A stretch of DNA of 64,000 bases from assembly GCA_964566055.1 (NCBI GenBank), contig CAZMHI010000018.1, forward strand, positions 9,581 to 73,580. The letters are read 5' to 3'. The position numbers and the translations under genes were made by a program. Below the pieces are notes generated by a model. That model searched no databases. It was given only the letters and a program-made list of their open reading frames with translations, and was not told where the DNA came from. The DNA comes from TMED23 sp964566055 (GTDB lineage: Bacteria > Pseudomonadota > Alphaproteobacteria > Rhodospirillales > UBA2165). Below are positions 61,455 through 64,000 of the stretch, in pieces. Numbering within the stretch: the first letter of the stretch is position 1; each line of letters opens with the position of its first letter.

Positions 61455-62045
61455 CTAGCCCAGCCACTCCGATACGACATCTTCGGCGCCAATGCGTTTG
61501 CGTTCTTTCGGCGGCATGGTTGCGGTACCGATAAAGATAAAACCATAGAGTTCGATATCTTCTTTGTGACCCAATAGGTTTTTGACGTCCTTATGATAAG
61601 ACGGCCATTCCGATAGCCATTGAGCTGAATACCCCAGGGCATGGGAAGCGTTGAGAATATTCTGACACAGCGCACCGCCAGAAAGAATTTGCTCCCACAA
61701 GGGGATTTTGTGCATTTTCTCTTCGTTCGGATAACAGGTAACCGCCAGCAGGATCGGTGCCGATTGAGGGCGCTGACGCCAATATTCGATCATTTCCTCC
61801 GTCGGGTTCTCATCTTCTTTAGCAAACAGCTCTGCATAGAGCTCGCCTAATTTTGCTTGCGCATCTTTGCGGATAATTTGGATGCGCCACGGCCCGCAGC
61901 GCGAATGATCCGGAACCCGGAGACCTACCTCAATGATGGTATTCAGCTCTTCCTCGCTCGGTCCCGGCTCACCGAGATTGGCCGCCACGACCGAGCGCCG
62001 TGTGCGTAGAAACTCGATAATGGGATTTTCAGATTTATCTAACAT
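61455..62045 (-). CDS. Nitroreductase family protein
   Basis: The 196-residue flavoprotein has the FMN-binding RTRRSV at the N-terminus, GLRVPDHSRCGPWRI, and SGGALCQNILNASHALGYSAQW, as in YdjA-like nitroreductases. It probably reduces nitro or quinone compounds with NAD(P)H. The physiological substrate is unknown. It is followed by the small unknown gene. Confidence 0.88.
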   Translation of the reverse strand: MLDKSENPIIEFLRTRRSVVAANLGEPGPSEEELNTIIEVGLRVPDHSRCGPWRIQIIRKDAQAKLGELYAELFAKEDENPTEEMIEYWRQRPQSAPILLAVTCYPNEEKMHKIPLWEQILSGGALCQNILNASHALGYSAQWLSEWPSYHKDVKNLLGHKEDIELYGFIFIGTATMPPKERKRIGAEDVVSEWLG

Positions 62046-62097
62046 TTAATGTTCCACATGTTTTAAATTTGGCGCCAACTAGATCAAATTTGCAGGT

Positions 62098-62475
62098 CTA
62101 TTTCTTGCCAGAAGGTTGAGTGAGTTCTATGACGTTGCCGAAGGGATCTTCGCAAATAACTTGCTTGCCGCCGACGCCATCCAAAATGTCATTCCTAAAT
62201 TTTACTCCATTTGACTTGAGCTTGGCGACAACAGATTCCAGATCGTCAAAGGTGAGTAGAAATCTGTTCCAGCCTCCTCCGGGAGCGGGAATTGTACCAT
62301 CCAACATGGGCATCGAAGCAGAAGCTTTTGGCCCCGAGACCAGGAGAGTCAAGTCCCCCTGAACCAGCAGTGCAATCGCCGGAGCGAAATTACTCTCAAC
62401 TTCAAACCCCAAATTTGACGTATAGAACTCAACCGCTTTTTCAACGTCATCTACGATATATCTTATTCGTGCCAT
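62098..62475 (-). CDS. Glyoxalase/bleomycin resistance (VOC) family protein
   Basis: About 125 residues with the VOC beta-alpha-beta-beta-beta pattern: ARIRYIVDDVEKAVEFYTSNLGF at the start, and GGKQVICEDPFGNVIELTQP at the end with the metal-site Glu. It is too general to assign a substrate. The ATG at 62475 is preferred over the in-frame ATG at 62484, which abuts the AGGA site too closely. Confidence 0.82.
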   Translation of the reverse strand: MARIRYIVDDVEKAVEFYTSNLGFEVESNFAPAIALLVQGDLTLLVSGPKASASMPMLDGTIPAPGGGWNRFLLTFDDLESVVAKLKSNGVKFRNDILDGVGGKQVICEDPFGNVIELTQPSGKK

Positions 62476-62547
62476 TTTGATCATTCCTACCTGATCTTGT
62501 TACAACGTTTCGCTGGCTTAATATCCGGCCTTAGTCTTGGTGGAGGC

Positions 62548-62624
62548 TGGCGACCCCGACAGGATTCGAACCTGTGACCGCCGGATTAGAAATCCGGTGC
62601 TCTATCCGGTTGAGCTACGGGGCC
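62548..62624 (-). tRNA. tRNA-Arg (anticodon UCU)
   Basis: A 77-nt cloverleaf: the acceptor pairs GGCCCCG with CGGGGTC (one G-U), CCA is encoded at 62548-62550, the anticodon loop is TTTCTAA with TCT, and the T-arm contains GGTTCGAATCC. It reads AGA/AGG codons. Confidence 0.95.
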
Positions 62625-62656
62625 GTGTGCAATGCCGAGCATGGCAGGCGGCACCC

Positions 62657-62962
62657 TCAGTGGGTCCAGGCCTGTACACGTTTGACGGCGAAATTATCGG
62701 CATAGGCCTTCGGGCGAATCTGTCGTTTCTTCGGCGCCTGAACACTATAGGTCCAGTCGTTTTTCTCCGCATGTGCAATTGCTTCCTCAGCGGAGGCGAA
62801 GTGCAGACGCACCTGCGCGCGCGTATCGGCAGAGCCGGACCACCCCATCAGTGCGTCAGGTTCGATCCGCGCACCAGGCTCAAATTCCATCACCCAGTTT
62901 TGGCTCTTGGCGCGACCCGACTGCATCGCAGTCTTTGCTGGTTTAAAAATTCGCACTTCCAT
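62657..62962 (-). CDS. NDUFS4-like complex I accessory subunit
   Basis: From the ATG at 62962 the product has 101 residues: MEVRIFKPAKTAMQSG, QNWVMEFEP, DALMGWSGSADTRAQVRLHF, then SAEEAIAHAEKNDWTYSV, and ending with YADNF. This is the ETC complex I NDUFS4 family, an accessory subunit shared by alphaproteobacteria and mitochondria. It lies 46 kb from the nuo operon, between tRNA-Arg and tRNA-Pro. Confidence 0.9.
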   Translation of the reverse strand: MEVRIFKPAKTAMQSGRAKSQNWVMEFEPGARIEPDALMGWSGSADTRAQVRLHFASAEEAIAHAEKNDWTYSVQAPKKRQIRPKAYADNFAVKRVQAWTH

Positions 62963-63004
62963 AGCTAAATCTCTAATTCGTCTTATTTTGTAGCACAAAA
63001 ATCA

Positions 63005-63081
63005 TGGTCGGGGTGGCCGGATTCGAACCGGCGGCATCTTGCTCCCAAAGCAAGCACTCTACCAGGCTGAGCTACACCCCG
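63005..63081 (-). tRNA. tRNA-Pro (anticodon UGG)
   Basis: A 77-nt cloverleaf: the acceptor pairs CGGGGTG with CACCCCG, CCA is encoded at 63005-63007, the anticodon loop is TTTGGGA with TGG, and the T-arm contains GGTTCGAATCC. C at the first position is typical of tRNA-Pro. Confidence 0.95.
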
Positions 63082-63489
63082 GTCGCAGTTTTCTAGGGCT
63101 TTCCGGGGTTTTGCGCAACCTTTCATACAACATTCAAAGTATCGAAATGATCCAGAACTCACCACAACGCCCCGGAATTCTCTCAACCACAAGCTCAACT
63201 AAATATTTAAACAAAATTTTCCAAATTGATCCTATGCTTTCAAGATCAAGAGAAACCCAAAATTACTTTATAAAACCACTGAAATTGGTGATTTAATAAT
63301 AGAAATATAAAAGAATTATAGAATTATTTGATTCAGATTNNNNNNNNNNAAGTAGTAAAAAAAATAACAAAACTAGAAAATTACCAACATGTACCACAAT
63401 CTAAAGTTCCTGACTTGGTCGAACAACCTGTTCTCGAATTGCGGCAATTCGATATATAATCGCCTTGTGATCGGCGTTGGAGCAGCGTG
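63082..63489. other. Gene-free AT-rich region with assembly gap
   Basis: No gene was recognised here. The left part precedes tRNA-Pro and may hold its promoter. From about 63180 to 63380 the sequence is strongly AT-rich and contains the gap. The right part includes the leader of the SCO1/SenC gene. Confidence 0.7.
63340..63349. other. Assembly gap (10 N)
   Basis: Ten consecutive N in AT-rich, non-coding sequence. The linkage of the SCO1/SenC gene to the rest of the window depends on this scaffold join. Confidence 0.99.
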
Positions 63490-64000
63490 ATGACATTGCA
63501 AAGACTGTGTCTCCTAGCCGGAGGTATCTTCATTCTCGGGCTAACAGGGACGGTTGCTACCCTTTGGGTGCACGAGACTACGGGTGACCATACGCACACG
63601 CTGGCCATGCAGCGAGCCTTGCAAACCGTCGTAACACCGCGCGCACCGCAGTTTGAGCTTAGCGATCACAATGAGACGCCTGTAAGCGAGCAAAATTTTC
63701 GCGGTCGATTGATGCTCGTGTATTTCGGCTACACCCAATGTAGCGACATCTGCCCGTTTGACCTGAGCGCTGTTAGCCGCGCTCTAGATATACTCAAATC
63801 TCCAAGCGGCACTCTACAACCGCTTTTCATCACCATCGACCCGGAAAACGACACGGCTCCATTGCTCGCGAGATATGTTTCCCTATTTCATCCCAACCTG
63901 CTCGGCTTAACTGGTTCGGTGGAACAGGTAAAATCTGCTGCCCTTTCCTTCGGCGCGTCGTTCGAAAAGGAGTTGATACCCCGCTTCACTGGGCACAGCC
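63490..64000 (+). CDS. SCO1/SenC family copper chaperone, N-terminal part (cut by window edge)
   Basis: The frame from the ATG at 63490 is open to the end of the window (170 codons). It has an N-terminal membrane anchor (LCLLAGGIFILGLTGTVATLWV), then a thioredoxin-like fold with VYFGYTQCSDICPFDL containing the copper-binding CxxxC pair, LFITIDPENDT, and near the edge FTGHS with the conserved His. SCO proteins insert copper into the CuA site of cytochrome c oxidase. The ATG is directly preceded by an in-frame GTG (63487). Confidence 0.88.
   Translation, partial: MTLQRLCLLAGGIFILGLTGTVATLWVHETTGDHTHTLAMQRALQTVVTPRAPQFELSDHNETPVSEQNFRGRLMLVYFGYTQCSDICPFDLSAVSRALDILKSPSGTLQPLFITIDPENDTAPLLARYVSLFHPNLLGLTGSVEQVKSAALSFGASFEKELIPRFTGHS

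Noticed and set aside
62983..63198. 71-codon minus-strand frame over tRNA-Pro
   Set aside because: It reads through the tRNA (GVAQPGRVLALGARCRRFESG is the usual translated-tRNA artefact).

Overview
The window is 64 kb of chromosomal DNA from an alphaproteobacterium, probably free-living and aerobic, at moderate GC. Supporting evidence is the intact alphaproteobacterial/mitochondrial-type complex I operon (nuoA-N) followed by birA, coaX and RNase J, an NDUFS4-like accessory subunit, the tig-clpP-clpX-lon-HU block, an imuA-imuB-dnaE2 cassette behind an alphaproteobacterial LexA box (GAAC-N7-GAAC), and a zur/znu locus. No phage, IS element, CRISPR array or rRNA is visible. Two 10-N assembly gaps are present (18183-18192 and 63340-63349).

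Layout. 1-16129 (minus): RNase J (partial), coaX, birA, then all 14 nuo genes, transcribed A to N with mostly overlapping ends, behind tRNA-Asp. 16.5-18.3 kb: a small EF-hand protein and a cation diffusion facilitator containing an assembly gap. 18.4-27.5 kb: an accessory catabolic region with a reductive-dehalogenase-like Fe-S protein coupled to a D-carbamoylase, a D-hydantoinase/dihydropyrimidinase coupled to a class III aminotransferase, a MetE-C-like methyltransferase, a cytidine-deaminase-fold protein and an orphan sensor kinase with a THI5/NMT1-like periplasmic domain. 27.7-34.9 kb (minus): tRNA-Val, HU, lon, clpX, clpP, tig, tRNA-Leu. 34.9-38.1 kb: malonyl-CoA decarboxylase, Nnr and a small membrane protein. 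38.3 kb: D-amino acid dehydrogenase.

39.6-46.1 kb (plus): an SOS mutagenesis operon, LexA box - imuA - imuB - vapB - vapC - dnaE2, in which a VapBC toxin-antitoxin pair lies between imuB and dnaE2, with vapC overlapping the start of dnaE2. This is the most unusual arrangement in the window. 46.1-49.6 kb: an MFS exporter, an aldo/keto reductase and a class III nucleotidyl cyclase. 49.7-55.1 kb: sulfur metabolism (rhodanese, cysK, mercaptopyruvate sulfurtransferase, two tandem cystathionine beta-lyase paralogs) plus a NUDIX hydrolase. 55.1-58.1 kb: divergent zur-znuC-znuB and znuA around two Zur-box-like palindromes. 58.2-61.2 kb: hisI and modABC. 61.2-63.1 kb: an unknown small protein, a nitroreductase, a VOC protein, tRNA-Arg, the NDUFS4-like gene and tRNA-Pro. 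The window ends, beyond an AT-rich stretch and the second gap, in a partial SCO1/SenC gene.

Functionally, the hydantoinase, the D-carbamoylase and (10 kb or more away) DadA could form a route from 5-substituted hydantoins or dihydropyrimidines to D-amino acids and then 2-oxo acids. The THI5-domain kinase is a candidate sensor for a pyrimidine-like substrate. Both are inferences from gene identity and position. All assignments come from reading motifs by eye; no database search was run.
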